Translations under genes and position numbers: made by a program
NCBI GenBank assembly: GCA_026826555.1
Contig: JAKSZT010053764.1
Span: 36,569,907-36,633,906 of the forward strand
Origin: Tolypeutes matacus
Lineage: Eukaryota > Chordata > Mammalia > Cingulata > Chlamyphoridae
Length of the DNA stretch: 64,000 nt
Direction: 5' to 3'
Notes under the pieces: model-generated
Databases searched by the model: none
What the model was told of the DNA's origin: nothing
The model's input: only the letters and a program-made list of their open reading frames with translations
Shown: one piece after another, positions 22,861 through 35,812 of the stretch
Layout of the letters: every line of letters begins with the position of its first letter
How positions within the stretch are numbered: the first letter of the stretch is position 1

Positions 22861-24799
22861 ACAACCCCAATGCCTACCCCATTGGTGATGGCTTCATCCA
22901 GCTGTGTCATATAGATTGCCTTGAGTCTCCTCCCCACCCCCGCAGCAAATAGTAATGCTATTAATTCCCACCAGCTTACTTAGGAAGCCCTAAGGTCTTA
23001 GCTATTTATAGTCACAAACACCTAAGACATTTCCTAACAGATGATCGATGTGAGTACAGTAATAGCCTTGGTAGAATTTCCGTTCTGGTTTCTCCCTTGT
23101 CAGAAAATTTCCCTGTGGTCTACCTAGGGCCTCCCAAGCTGCAACCGGGGCTTGTACTTTACCTTCTGCCCTGCTGTGCACAGTGACTATTAGGCAGCTG
23201 TCCTCTCCCACTGCGGAGAGGGCTGTGTGTCCACAAGGCATTGTTAGTGCAGGAACATATGCTAATGGAGCACTGGGGAAGCTGGCTAGATGGAAAAAAG
23301 CAGGACTTAATTGAATTAGAAGCACACATGCTGGATATTTTGCTCTGCAATCTTTATAGCCCTCTCTCTGTTTTCAAGAGAAATCTGCCTACCTTTACAC
23401 GACCTGCTAGCACTTAGGATTCATCTTCTGTACCTTCTAAATCCAGCAGCCATCTCTCATCCCCTTAAATTCTCACATTCTGTAAACTGAAGCAAGAAGC
23501 TCTTTAGCAATAGTTCCACACAGTCCTTGCCACAAATAGAAAGAATTCGTGCTGAGAATGAATTAGAGCCTCAGGGCATCTCTTCTGACTCTGCTCTACC
23601 TTACTTTGCACCTGCCAGCTGATTTGGCAAGGGTTCCCACACTTTTCTGATGATAAGTAGCAGCTGGGGTGTTGGATAAAACACAGATCGGCCAGGCCTA
23701 GCATGGGGAAGGCTCAATTAGTAGGTCCAGATGGGTCTTGGAATCTGCTTTTTAAACCACTTGAGATGAATCTTATTCTCAAGCAAGTTTGGGAAACAGT
23801 GGTTTGTGATTGTTTCTTTCCTCTTTCAACACTTGGTCTCCTCAAACACCTATATTTTTGTATTTCCAACTTCACCAAAATTTCAAGGCTAGAAAATACC
23901 ACAAAACCTTTTTCAAATAAGCTCAATCCAATCTGCTCTCCCCTATTATGAGATCAGCCTTTATGTGTATTATAGCTAGTGGATATTCATACACTTTTAT
24001 ATAGTATTGGGCATTATTCCCAGATGTTTCACTGTGTTTGATTAGCTTCCCCTCCAAAATTGTAAATTCCCAAAAGTCAAGGCTGATGGCCTTTACTTTT
24101 TTGCCTTTCTTCCCCTCCTCCCCTATCCCAATGCCATGTGTGTATGTATATGTATATGTGTACATACATGTACATGGATATGCATACTCTCATACATATG
24201 TGTGTATATTTATTTATTTATTCCAAATAGAATTTAAGTTCCATGAGAGTATAGAATTTGCCTCCTCCACAGCATCTCTTAGGTACTTGAATTAAAGAGT
24301 CTTGAATAGTGGGTGGGATTAAAAAGAAAGCTTTGAACAAGTTTAGCACATCTCACATATTGCAAGTTGTTAAATGCCTATTGAATTACTTTTTAAAATG
24401 TAAGTGTTACTTTTATCTTCATTGTGTTTTCCTATGTAATTATTCCTTCTTGCCATCTTCTCTTCCTCTCCTTCCAGCTCCTGCCATCTTCTCTTGTCTA
24501 GGTTCCCTGAAAAGTATTTACCTAGTAACGGGTAGAAAAACAGAAGTCCAGAGCTTAATACTGGTGTACAGTTTTTATTTTAGCCTGCCACAGTCTATTC
24601 CTCTTGATGTTGGTAACAGCAGCCTGATTCTCCTTTGGGGGCTATTCTCAGGCTGTACAGAGGTGAGATTGACTCAGACCTGACCAATCAGCAAGGTTTG
24701 CCTCAAAGGCTCTTTGAGGAAAGGGCATGTGACCCTTGGGTCGAATCAGAGTTTGGAATTTTTGTTCTGACTTTGGGAAACACTGGCTGAGGTTGCTAG
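22861..24799. other. Single-copy stretch with minor repeats
   Basis: Contains a MER5-like piece at about 23690-23800 ('ggtccagatgggtcttggaa', 'gtttgggaaacagtggtt') and a TGTA-rich low-complexity run at about 24138-24225. No frame has a family signature. Confidence 0.4.
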
Positions 24800-25165
24800 C
24801 TAGAGAATGTTAGAGTAGCTTAGAGTGTCTGGGGTCTGCCACGTGGAGAGGGCCTGCCTGAGAAAGAAAACAACACAGAGAAGAACAAGGCAAAGACTGG
24901 CCAGAGAAGGAGGCAGGTATGTAGGGGGTTGTGGCAACATGGCGGAACCATGGGCCCAGGCCAAATGGCACACTTGCTCTTGTACCTCATGCCCATGTCC
25001 TGAACATTGTGTGTACGCTTCTGCCCCCAGGGCAGGCTGGGGAAAGGATATGGGGTTTTCTTTGCAGGGAATGTACTGCCCATGTGCTTTCCCCACATGT
25101 GGCCAGGACAACCCCTGTTCATTCTCTATCAGTGCCATTCAGAGACTTTCCTGTATGCCCCTCCA
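24800..25165. other. Moderately GC-rich stretch, unassigned
   Basis: Higher GC than its neighbours, with overlapping frames on both strands up to 131 codons (24825-25220 on +, 24800-25138 on -). None shows a known domain, and the + frame runs into a repeat at 25166. GC content alone explains the open frames. Confidence 0.4.
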
Positions 25166-25475
25166 TGCTGCTTTTTTAAAAATATACTTAGATTACACAA
25201 ATGTCACACAAAAAATATAGTGGATTCCCATATGCCTCACTCCCCACACCGCCCCCATTTTGCCACATTTAACAACATCCTTCATTAGTGAGGTACATTC
25301 TTTGCAATTGATGAACACATTTTAGAGCGTGGATTGCAGTTTACATTGTAGTTGACACTCTCTCCCACCCAATTCTGTAGGTTATGGCAAGATATATAAG
25401 GGCCTGCATCTGTCGTTGCAATGTCATTCAGGACAATTCCCAAGTCCCGAAAATGCCCCCATATCCATACATTTT
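25166..25475 (-). mobile_element. Family-B L1-like 3' end, short copy
   Basis: The poly-A side is the T/A-rich start near 25173. The body matches the terminal 300 bases of the 7690-9320 copy ('ggattcccatatgcctcact', 'gacactctctcccaccc', 'attcccaagtcccgaaaat'). It stops close to a second T-run (25470-25482), which begins another reverse-oriented fragment. Confidence 0.75.
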
Positions 25476-25545
25476 TTTTTTTTTAATTTCTTTTTATTCC
25501 AGAAGTTGTGAACTTACAAAATGATCATGCATAATGTGCACAATC
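25476..25545 (-). mobile_element. Short L1 3' end fragment
   Basis: A T-run is followed by 'ttattccagaagttgtgaac' and 'aatgatcatgcataatg'. This resembles the 3' UTR end of L1-c at 34717-34830. Confidence 0.45.
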
Positions 25546-27779
25546 CCTGCATGTTCTTTTCATACTCTCTGTACTCAGGCTACCAAGCTGTCTGCCAGGG
25601 ACTTGTCTTCCATTCTAGTCTGTGAGCAAATTGAGCACCAGGACCCAATTTTCCTCATGCTGAATCTCCCACTCCTAGCTCAGTGCCCGGAGGTGCCATT
25701 GCATGTCGGTTCATTGATTAAGATTGTGCATGTAGTAGATTCTGGAGTTCAACTCTGAGCTTCTTGACTTGAAAATCCAAGGGACATGCCTCCACCAAAA
25801 TTTAGAGTTACTCAAGGAAAAATTCTTCTTTCTCTCTTGACCTTGCTGGGGAAGGGAGAGTCAAATATGAACTGAAGTCTCTGGCCCCACTCCCTCTCTG
25901 CTCAGATGACAGCCCCTGGCCAATTTGCAAGAAGACTTGCTGCTGAGAGGCAGACAGCAGCATGCATGCCTGCCAGCTGGGCCATTTCTCTGCAGGCCTG
26001 GAAGAGGCCAGGAGAGATGGGGCACTACAGAGAGCCAGGCCCACTGCTTGGAGGCAGCTTGCATGCCCCGCTGCACTTTGGGAAGCCAAAGGAAAGCCTT
26101 TCAGCCCCCAAGAGAAAGGACAAGACGGGAAGAGAGAGAACGGGTAGAGGAGATTTTTTTTTAGTTTTGTCTTGGTTTTGTTTTTGATGTTAGCATCTAC
26201 CCCCAAGAAAACTGACAGTAGTCATCCTTCTATAAGGATGGAACTCACTAGATGGAAATGCAGACTAAGGCACTGGTGCCTGGCTCTTTTCTTTTTTTCT
26301 CATGTAGTAATACTTCCCTCCAATTCTTAGAAGTAGTTGTTAAACTAAAGTTTTTCCTTTGAAAAGCATTTTGAAATGACTAATCAAAAGGCCAGTTTTC
26401 TCCAGTAATGAATTCCTGTTACAACTAGGATTTTTTTTTGAGGTTTTATTCCTCCTAAAAGAAGAGGCTGACTTTAGCACTGTTCACAGAAACCCCACTG
26501 GCTCCCTCCAAATCACCATGTTTCCTCATTTTCTTTATACCTTGGCTGCCTTTTCTTTTATGAACTCATGCTAAAATGGTGCCCAAAGTATGGATAATTA
26601 GTTGCAAGCAGGATCATGGTCATCAAGGAAATACTGCACCAAAAAATAAATGCCAATTTATTCAAGACAATTGGGTGGAAGTTTCCTTCCTCCCAGCAAG
26701 TATCTTGATGAATTAGGTCTCTGCTTGGGCCAACATCGCTTTCACATTCCCTTTGCCATCTTCTCAGCCTGACTGGGTAACCTTCTTCTTTATACCACTT
26801 ATCTTGAGGGCAAAGTCTAACCAAGGTCTATATGGAGTAAATCAAGATGGAAGAAGGTTTCATTGCATATGAATAAGGCCAAATTCCGCTGTGCTAGAGA
26901 AATAGGTGATGCTCATACAATTACAGGTAGTGAGCAGCGCCTCTGATCCACCACTTCTTAAGAGAAGATAAATGAAGATGAATACAATTATCTGGTGTGC
27001 CCAACTATTAAAGACCTAATGTCTCATTCTATACTCTGGAGTATAAGCTTACAAAATACAAGAAAATCTCTAAGGGCTGCTCCCATGAGCTTTATAAATG
27101 CTAACAATTTTCTAATCACTATTATGATGTTCACATAATGACTTCTTTCAGCACAACAAGTTTTGCAACAATGCCCTGCATTTGTTTGATGTCTCTTGGT
27201 ATTTCCATATCATTATAGTGACGATAAAGAATCCTGTATATTCCTTGACATTCTGAGGTAATTATTCTCAGGTGCTATGATACAAACTGTCTTGACACCA
27301 ATGGAAATCCCATTAATAGTGGCAACCTGATATCCCTATATTTGCTACCACTTTTTCTCAGAAACAAGAATACTGCTTCATACATCTACAGTAATGCATA
27401 GTTTACCGAATGGCAATGAGAGTGTTAAATTGTGAATTCACGAAACACATAGAATTAAACTAGATGTGACCCTGAAACAAATAGCCAGGGTAGCCTATAC
27501 ATTCAAGTCACTGAACTGGCTGAGGAGAAACAATGGAAGGTGTTGCTATTGTTGTTTAGCATTGTTTATATCTCCCTTTCCCTTCCCTTCAAAAAGTTTT
27601 CAGCAAGCAACTTTGGCTAAAATTTATACTTCACAATCTAACAAATACACATATCCGTGATTAACCATTACTTTTATCCCATTTTGTATCATTTTCTATT
27701 CTTAACTTTATGTGACATTGATGATGAAAATAGTGAGTAACTAGTTTTAGGCATTTATATCATAACATTAATGTTCACA
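25546..27779. other. Single-copy stretch, nothing firmly recognised
   Basis: Bases 25880-26150 are GC-rich and produce several overlapping frames on both strands (longest 132 codons, 25808-26206 on -), none with a domain. The rest is AT-rich without gene signals. Confidence 0.4.
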
Positions 27780-27935
27780 AGACACTATGGAGTAGTTTTA
27801 ATTTTATCAATTTCATTGATGAGGCAACCGAAAAAAAGAGGTTTAGAAAAAGTTTACAGTCAGGGATGTGTAGGAACTGACACACCAGCCTGAGAGGTTG
27901 AACTGCAGGCATCTCTCCTAACTTTTTGTTCAATG
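27780..27935 (-). repeat. MIR-like fragment
   Basis: 'atttcattgatgaggcaacc' followed by 'aactgacacaccagcct' resembles the reverse-oriented MIR core, heavily diverged. Confidence 0.35.
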
Positions 27936-28064
27936 ACATCACATAAGTAGCATGAAATCGGCCACAGTGAGAGTAATTATATCCCAGAAATTGGCAAATC
28001 CTACAAATCAGGGTGTGTCCCTGCCTCCCCCTCCAACCCCCAAAGAGCTATTGTTAAACATTTA

Positions 28065-28300
28065 CCAGTGTCCTGCTGGTTACAGAACTAAGTGGCTGAG
28101 TTGAGGTTTGAACTCCATTCTGTCTGACTCCCAGGTGAATGGAAGCCATTGGCCAAAAAGTTAGGAGACTTGTTATAGTTGAGCTTTGCCATGAGATTTT
28201 ATGTCTTCAGGTAAATCCTTTCATGTTTCTGCATCACATTTCATCATCTATAGCATGCAGCTCTGTGAATCTCTAAATAATGAATAAAAGCATAAAGAAT
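28065..28300. repeat. Two MIR-like fragments in opposite directions
   Basis: 28075-28140 ('agtggctgagttgaggtttg', 'ctgtctgactcccag') looks reverse-oriented. 28180-28250 ('gccatgagattttatgtctt', 'catttcatcatcta') looks direct. Confidence 0.4.
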
Positions 28301-29034
28301 CACATAAAGGGACAGCCAATTTGTTCTTATTTGGTAAGAGCAAGAATTCTGAGTTTTGACCATTCACCCTATCCCAGCCCATCCTTGCCCCACATCCACT
28401 AAGTAGAACTGAAAAGGGCATTCCTCCTCCCATCACTCCTTTTCTAACTGCCCTACCTTAGGTAAGGTTCTCTCAGAGGCAGACTTAGAGACAAGGATTG
28501 AAGTGCAAGTGATTTATCAAGGAAGGTAATCTCCAAGAACCTTGGGAAACAAGATAGAGAAGGGGAAGAAGACAAGCAAAGGGCTAGTTTCAGGAGAAAT
28601 CCCATGGGAACTCAGGAGCCTACATCCACATCACAGAGTTTGTGGGGCCTAAATCAAGGGAGCTGGGCTTTTGTGCCACCTCTTCCTCAGCCATTGGCTA
28701 TAGAGATGGGAGTTAAAAAGCTCTCAGGCCCTTGGAGCTCTCTGCTAGGGGAGTTGGCTCCAGTGCCCACCTCTGAAAGCCCACCTCTGACAGAGCTTAG
28801 CAGCAAAGCCTAAAGAAGCATAGAGCTGGAAAGAAGGGTATGCCAACAGTGGCCCCCATACTTCCATAAGTCAAGTTTTACTGAGAACCCACTTCACCCA
28901 GGCTTGCTAAAGAGAATACAGCTTTTCTTAGAAAAGCTGAAACAATTTGTCTATTCTTCTTCTGACCTAATGATAGCATATTTACAAACTAGAGTGCTCA
29001 GGAAAACAGTTTCCAGAAGGGGGTATGCAGCCCT
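28301..29034. other. Single-copy stretch with a possible old repeat
   Basis: 28460-28620 ('gacttagagacaaggattg', 'gtgatttatcaaggaag') has the flavour of an ancient LTR or LINE end that I cannot name. No gene. Confidence 0.3.
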
Positions 29035-29035
29035 A

Positions 29036-29230
29036 TTTCAGAGAGGAGAGAGAGAGACAGAGAGACAGAGAGAGACAGAGAGAGAGAGAGAGAAAGTAGG
29101 GATAGAGAGAGAGAAGAGAGGGAGAAAATGAAAGAGAGAGAGAATGAGAGAATGAAAGAATAAAGGCCGTATGGGGGGAGGGAGAATGAGACAGAAAAAA
29201 AAGAGAGAATGAAAGAGAAAACACCAGTAA
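29036..29230. repeat. GA-rich purine tract
   Basis: About 190 bases made almost entirely of GA, GAGACA and GAAA units on +. The overlapping charged frame on + and leucine/serine-rich frames on - are low-complexity artefacts. Confidence 0.9.
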
Positions 29231-29929
29231 TGGGCAGTACAACCTGTGCTGTAGTGGCTCCTAAGGAGGGTAAGGCTCACCCCAAGAGAGCACACAGTGT
29301 GCTTCCCCACCACAGTGAGCCTTCAGATATGAAGCATTTCATGTTATGGTGTAAGACACATTAGTTGAGGTTTTTTCTTTACACACTCCCCAACCCCAAG
29401 TATGAATAAAATGTGCATGGCTAGTATAGCTGAATATAAGGAAATTTATACCACTCTCAGTCTACTCAACAAAGATGTTGTACCAGGTTTCTGAATGGGA
29501 GTGAGGCTAAGGAAAATGTAAAACTATCACTTTAATTACATGACACTTTACTGAGAAATCTCTTTATAATGCTGCATTATTTCCATGAAATTCTAATCCA
29601 CTCCAGAAAACAAAGTGCTTCCTATCATCCCTCTTAAGCAAAATGTCCACATATAATGTAGGATTCATTTATCACCCCATGGTATCCACTGGAAAACTGA
29701 GACACCAATTAAGTGACAATTAGAGTAGATATACCACCCTGTGCTTTGAAATAATACCTCATAGCATGGAGATTGGGGTTGAATATGAATAGTTTGAGAG
29801 CTTATTTTGTGTTGCATCTAAACAGCCATGCCTTCACGCAGTGCTCATTAGGTTTTGGGGGCTCTTTTTGGTTTTTATCTCCTTCTTTATACAAACCCGT
29901 TTTTTTAAAAAATGGTTTTCCGTTTTTAT
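29231..29929. other. Single-copy stretch, nothing recognised
   Basis: AT-rich, no repeat family or coding signal noted. Confidence 0.35.
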
Positions 29930-30245
29930 TTTAAAATGTAATCCTGGTTATCTCAGGGAACAGATAATCCCAGTGCAAAACAGTTAATAGCAGTTTTTAA
30001 TAATCATTACTCACAAAATCCCAGGTGGCTTTGGTGGGCATATGGTTGTCATTAGGAGGATCAAATTTATCATATAAGTCGTTTTGCTTAATTAGGTGGC
30101 TAACTGTCAGGGCCTTTCTTACAGAAAAAGCATAAAATTTATCAGCAAAAACTGAAGAATTCCTTGATTGGACAAGCAAGGCCATTTTGTCAGTGTTTTA
30201 CTGGGTATCATTAAATTCCCACTTGCAATCCCAAAGGGTTAACTC
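29930..30245. promoter_or_regulatory. Candidate conserved non-coding element
   Basis: Repeat-free, with clear words such as 'gggaacagataatccc' (GATA and paired-homeodomain like), 'aataatcattactcac' and 'gcttaattaggtggct'. Codon-like structure is absent. The suggestion is based on composition only. Confidence 0.3.
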
Positions 30246-31827
30246 AAGTTCCAGGACCCTGAAAAATGCTCACATAACCAGTAACCTATGTTTTTAAACT
30301 AAAGACACCTTTACTAAATATAATAAAGGAATCAACGCCTTACATACTAGTCTACATAGAGAAATTCCATGCTTTGGTATGATTCTTCCTCTAAGTATGC
30401 TAAATTCTTCATATCTGTGAGCTTAAATCTTAAAACAAGTATGGATTAATAACAAGAATTCCCAATTAACGAGCTCCAAGTCATCCTTAGGCAGAGGAGG
30501 GGACTTCAGAGATAATAACATATTTTAACTCGACAAACACCAACTGTTCTTTCACACAGAAACTAATGAGCTACAACTCAGTGGCATGTTCTTTTTTTTT
30601 CCATATAAAATTAATAGGAAAAAGAACACAACCTGCACTCTCAAAGTAAATAAAACAAACAAACAAAAAGTCATCTGAAATATTTTTAAAGAGTTTAGGC
30701 TTAGACTAAATGAACAAAAAGTAAATGATTGGTTTGGGTGAAAAAATTTTACAGCAAAAATCTGGAGTGCTATGTCTTACTCTACCAATACTAGGGGCTC
30801 TGACAGTTTAATAGGTGCTTTTCTCTTCTGGTAATGTCCTTAACCCTGGATAGGTAGTTGAATTCGAATATCTTTGAATTCAAATGTTCCCCAAGAATCC
30901 TGCAGAGACTACCCACAGCTCATAGGTCTAACAACTCTATCAGGAAGGTAGAAACAGTAATAATTGGCTCCCATGAGCCTTTACTTGCAATAGTTAAGGA
31001 ATGGAAGCTAAACTGACGGAGCTGTGTGGCCAAAGAACCAGACTAGGAACACCGCTTGGCAGGAAGAAACCAGAGAAACAAGGAGGGTCTGCCCCAGGGA
31101 CCTCTAACGTGCAGAAGTAGGTGTGAGTACACATGCACACACACTACCCAGGAAGGAGAGATTCCAGGCATAGTTCATCCATCATGCTAATGCTTGCTTG
31201 CAGTGAAGGAGGATGTTCTAGCTTAGCCCTTAGACTTAAAGCCTGGGACCCACAGGAGTCACAGACCAGTTGGCCTGTCCTCACATTAAACTATTGTACA
31301 CAAGCTGCCTTCTCTTCTACGTAAGATTAATGGTTTTTTAATATTGATATTTCATTTGAGCTTTTTTTTTCCTTCACCAAAATAAATGCAGTTGACTGGA
31401 ATCTTGCAGCTAGCAAATTTTAAAGCCTTCCTACATAATTAATTTATATCTAAAAGCAATAAGAACCTGACAAGATGGGCAATTTTTCAAGGATTTTACC
31501 AAAACTTATTAACCTGATTTATTTTTAATTAGCAGATAGATTAGACAATTTCATTAATAAAAAAATTATGTAGCTTGATCTTATTCTCAAATACCCTCTG
31601 TCAGCAGATCCTAATAAGGTAGGCTAAGAGCCCTAGTATCTCATTCAAACTTCCACCAAGTACTTGTGTTTTTGGACAGATTGCAAGTTTTTTGGTCTTT
31701 AGATTTTCTGATATATAAAATGTGGGGATTGGAGTCTAAAGTTCATTCTTCCAATAAATAAACACAGATTATTGACCATAATCTGTAGTAAACCAGAAAT
31801 ATCCCTATAGCACGATGTACATTTTTT
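30246..31827. other. Single-copy stretch, nothing recognised
   Basis: AT-rich. 31400-31640 is a clean AT-rich block with TAATTA-type words. No gene or named repeat. Confidence 0.35.
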
Positions 31828-31912
31828 TTTTTTAGGAGGTACCAGAGATTGAACTCAGGACCGCATACATGGGAAGCAAGCAATTAACCACTGAGCTACA
31901 TGTGTTCCCAAT
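31828..31912 (-). mobile_element. Short DAS-type SINE
   Basis: Reading the minus strand, 'acatgtagctcagtggtta' (A box) and 'gagttcaatctc' (B box) are followed by 'tggtacctcctaaaaa'. It is the monomeric tRNA-derived form, close to the copy at 58499-58593. No clear target-site duplication. Confidence 0.82.
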
Positions 31913-34703
31913 GTGTTTTTGTTTAAGCAAAAAATTTTAAAAGAGAATACTGGCAGCAATAATAAATGTTAACTACAGAAGGGTGGTTATGGAGTGGGAT
32001 GAAGAGAAACAACCACCATAAGCGCCATTTATGAGCATCTCCCACAGACCATGGAAACCACCATGGGCTTCCATGGGCTTTAATGGTTTAATGGTACCAG
32101 CAATATTATTTAAAACCCAGATTGACTTCCACCACTTCTACCTTCTCCACTGGGTGACTTAATTCATATTGTGGGAAGGTGAATCTGTCTACTGTTGCTT
32201 TCCTTTTTCAGAGACTAGTAGGGGAGGGGCATGGGAACATAGGCATTTCAAAGTCTTTTCCAGCACTGGAAAGGTGAGACAGGTTTAAAGGTATTAATCA
32301 ATCATTAGGTAGGTTTGATAGTCCTTCAGTCAAATGGTGGGAGAGAGAAAAAGCTAAGTGAAGTTTCCAAAGGATCCATGCATGAGGGATCCAGAAAAGT
32401 GGAGCAAGGTATCAATGTAAAAAACATAAAGAGCCCAAGAGTTTAAGAAGCCATGTAGATATGTAAAACTCCCTCATCCTCCCAAGTCTTTCATAAAGTT
32501 TACTCCACGTACAGACCTATGTGAACAGAAGGGCTCAACTTCCACAACAGGTCAGAAAGGAGTCAGTATAGAGGACAGACAATAGACAGGGTAAATTAGT
32601 GGGATTCAACAGAAACTGAATCCCAGAGACAGAATTGACATAAGAATAGCAGCACCCTGTGGAATTTACAGAAATCTCGAAGAAGCCATTGCACTTCACG
32701 TACAACAAAGGATAGAAGGATAGCTCTTTATTTATGTAAAAGTACAATAATATCACAAACAATACCTAGATACTTCATTCCCAAATCTTACATCAATTCT
32801 ATAAAGTACATATTATCATCCCCAGCTTACATCATTTTATTCCACAATGGTACAAGTAGGTGGCTAAGAATATGATTTAAGAAGAAAAGCAAAGAATGGT
32901 TGGAGTTTTTAATTATTTGCCATGATGTCAACCAAAAAGCCACAATTCTGGGTGGTAGCATCTGGAATTATTGTTTGGAAGGAAGGTAATTTGATTTCTC
33001 AAATTAAGGGACATCAATAGATACAAGATGAGATGTACTGGCTTTATCCAGATGGGAGTTAGAGTGTGGAATTGCAGAGTACCAAGTTAATAATGTTTCT
33101 TACTCCTATGACTTTCTGAACTGAGCAAATAGTACCAGTCAGAGAATCTGTGGTGTAACTTTGGATCATGCCAGAGATCCCACAAACATCTGGAGAGAGG
33201 AGTTTTTTGGTTGATTATAGAATAAACACAATACTCATAAAAGGACCTCTCTTGTCAAGTTTATTTAGGATTCTTTTTAATTTATTCTGTGTGTGTGTGT
33301 GTTTTTTACAAAAGCAAGCAAACAAACAAAAAGCATATTAGCCATTTCAGAGGATTCATGGTTCCACCAGAAAAATTTCCCCTCTTGTAATATCAGAATT
33401 ATAAATGTCATCCTGGTGTCTTTCAATTTATTATATTTCATAAGGGAGATTCAAGTAGACCTTCAAATTAATTCCTCCCAGTTGTTCTGCAAAGTATCCA
33501 TTCCAGCATTGAAGTGTCTGTGCTTATAAAATTCCATCATTTACAAGTTTGAAACTGCTGACGCAGAAAAGGAAAAGATTTTCGTCATCCCTCACACATT
33601 CTTGCTTTCTCTCTTCTTTGGAATACCTGGTCAGAATTCAGGATGAATGCTGTGTGCCCTTGGAGTGGAATAAAACTAACCAGCAGATTATGAGCTCAAA
33701 GCTGGCACTTAGCAATAATGATTTTTACCTCCTTAGCTATATGCTTTCGAAGGCCTAAGAACATCTGACGGAGCAGAATTGATGAATAAAACTGCACACC
33801 GTTGTGAAAGAAAATATGCAAAATGAAACCAGTCTCATTCATGTTAGAATCCTAGGATTATAGATGAAAGTGTGGTTTATTTTTCTAACCATAAAAGTGT
33901 TAGACACACACTGAAAAAAATCTGAGAAGTAAAGAAAAGTTTTAAAAAACTATAAACCATCTCTTCTTGCACTAACATTTTGGTATATTTCCTTTGTCAT
34001 TTTTCAATACATTTTTAATATATTTGAGATCATAATTTATATTCCTTTAAGTGTATTGTTTTTAATGTATGATTTAAGAGAGTCAAAGCCTAAGCTCTTG
34101 TTAAAGCTAATTCTAACTGACAAAGTAAATTCTTTATTGTGTGGGTAAACCATGGTCTAGATGGATGGCCTGCGTTGGGTATTTAAGCTACTTTATTTTT
34201 TTACTAAGCAAAACTGTGATAATTTGGGGTGAAATCTATTCGTGCCAAGTGTAAAATCTAATATTTCTTTGTAATGTGGTCATAAAAATTGCTTAATATT
34301 GTTACATTGCTCTTTCCACAAAAATATTGGGAGGAAAACCAACAGAAAATATACTGCTTTCAAGGCATGGCAATTGTAACTATTGAATATGTATTATGTG
34401 TTTTGCATAGGATCCTTGGTCAGAAAAACAAAATAAAACCATGTTTCTTCTCTTGTCAACAATAGAGGTGATCCTGGACTGAGAAGAGGAACCAGCTCTC
34501 ACAACCCACTGCCATTCCTGGCCTCTGAGGTCACAAACAGTCTCTTTTTCTGTCGTGTCCATGCTGACTTTTACTGTTACCCTCTAGATTCTAGCACAGT
34601 TATCACGGTTATGGCCCAGGTATTCATGTTTCTTTTGGCCTGCCTAGTTCTTATTGAAAGCCCATATTAGCTTTTATGATTTCTTTGAGAACAGACTTCA
34701 ACT
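31913..34703. other. Single-copy stretch, nothing firmly recognised
   Basis: Contains small simple repeats ((GT)n at 33288-33301), a micro-duplicated 'ccatgggctt' at 32064-32082 and a weak MIR-like piece near 32800-32870. No exon signal. Confidence 0.4.
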
Positions 34704-34716
34704 ATCCTCTCCATTC

Positions 34717-35335
34717 TTTTTTTTTCCATTTTAAACACAGCTTATTGAAGTGTATCATTCATACATGAACATATATAAACAATAAGTGTGGAGTAAAATT
34801 TGTGAACTCACAAAACAAACATGCATAACACCATACAGGGCTCCCATACATAACTTGCATTGTTGTGAAATATTTTAAACAAATTATGAAAGAGTATCGT
34901 TAAAGTATTACTACTAACTATAGTCCATATCTTACATTTGGAGTATTTTTCCCCTAACACACCCTATCAGTTTTTGTTCATAAACTATATAATTTATCTA
35001 AAGAGTACAATTAATGGCATTTGGTATAATCACCGAGTTGTGCATTCATCCCATCAATCAATATTAGAGCATTTTCATTACTCCAAAAAAAGGCACTTTA
35101 TCCATATGTCAGCACTACTAATTACAAACCCTATGATGTGTTTCCACTATTTCTATTCATTTCCAAACATTTCCAAACAATTTTTTACCAATTCTGCACA
35201 GATTGAACCTCAGCTTTCCATTCTCTAACCACATTCTATTCTCTGATGACTTGTGTTCTAGCTATTAACTCCATGAGTTTGCTCATTATATTTAGTTCAT
35301 AATAGTGAAATCAAACAATATTTGTCCTTTTGTGC
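34717..35335 (-). other. L1-c 3' UTR (third type)
   Basis: About 0.6 kb between the T-run and the end of ORF2. It differs from the 3' UTRs of L1-a and of family B, apart from weak likeness to 25476-25545 near the tail. Confidence 0.65.
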
Positions 35336-35794
35336 CTAGCTTGCTTCACTCAACGTAAGGTCCTCCAGGGTCATCCATGTTTTCATATGCTTCGTGACTT
35401 CATTTCTTCTTAAAACTGAAAAATATACCATCATCTGTATATACCACAGTTTGTTTATCCATTTGTCAGTTGATGGACACCTGAGTTGTTTCCATCTTTT
35501 GATAATTGCGTGCAATGTCACCATGAACATCGGTGTGCAGATGTCTGTTCTTGTCACTGCTCTCAGTTCCTCTGGGTACATACCTAGTAGTGGTATTGCC
35601 AGGTCACATGGTAGATCTATATTTAAATCCCTTAGGAACTACCAAACAAACTTCCACTGTGGCTGTACCATTCTATATTCCCACCAAGAGTGAATTAGCA
35701 TTCCTATCTCTCCACATCCTCTCCAACACGTGTAGTTTTGTTTTGTTAATAGTGATAATTCTATTAGGTGTGAAATGATATCTCATTGTAGTTT
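35336..35794 (-). pseudogene. L1-c ORF2, C-terminal part
   Basis: The minus-strand frame 35336-35581 gives YPEELRA, RCPSTDKWINKLWYI and LEDLTLSEAS, the C-terminal signature of L1 ORF2p also seen in L1-a at 6416-6660. The rest of ORF2 lies beyond L1-b at 42179 onward. Confidence 0.85.
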
Positions 35795-35812
35795 AAAAAA
35801 ATTTTTTTTTTG

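Noticed and set aside
24825..25220. A 131-codon frame on + with overlapping 112- and 100-codon frames on -
   Set aside because: Frames open on both strands in a GC-rich stretch. There is no domain, and the + frame ends inside a repeat.
25808..26206. A 132-codon frame on - and several + frames
   Set aside because: GC-rich stretch with open frames in many phases and no family signature.
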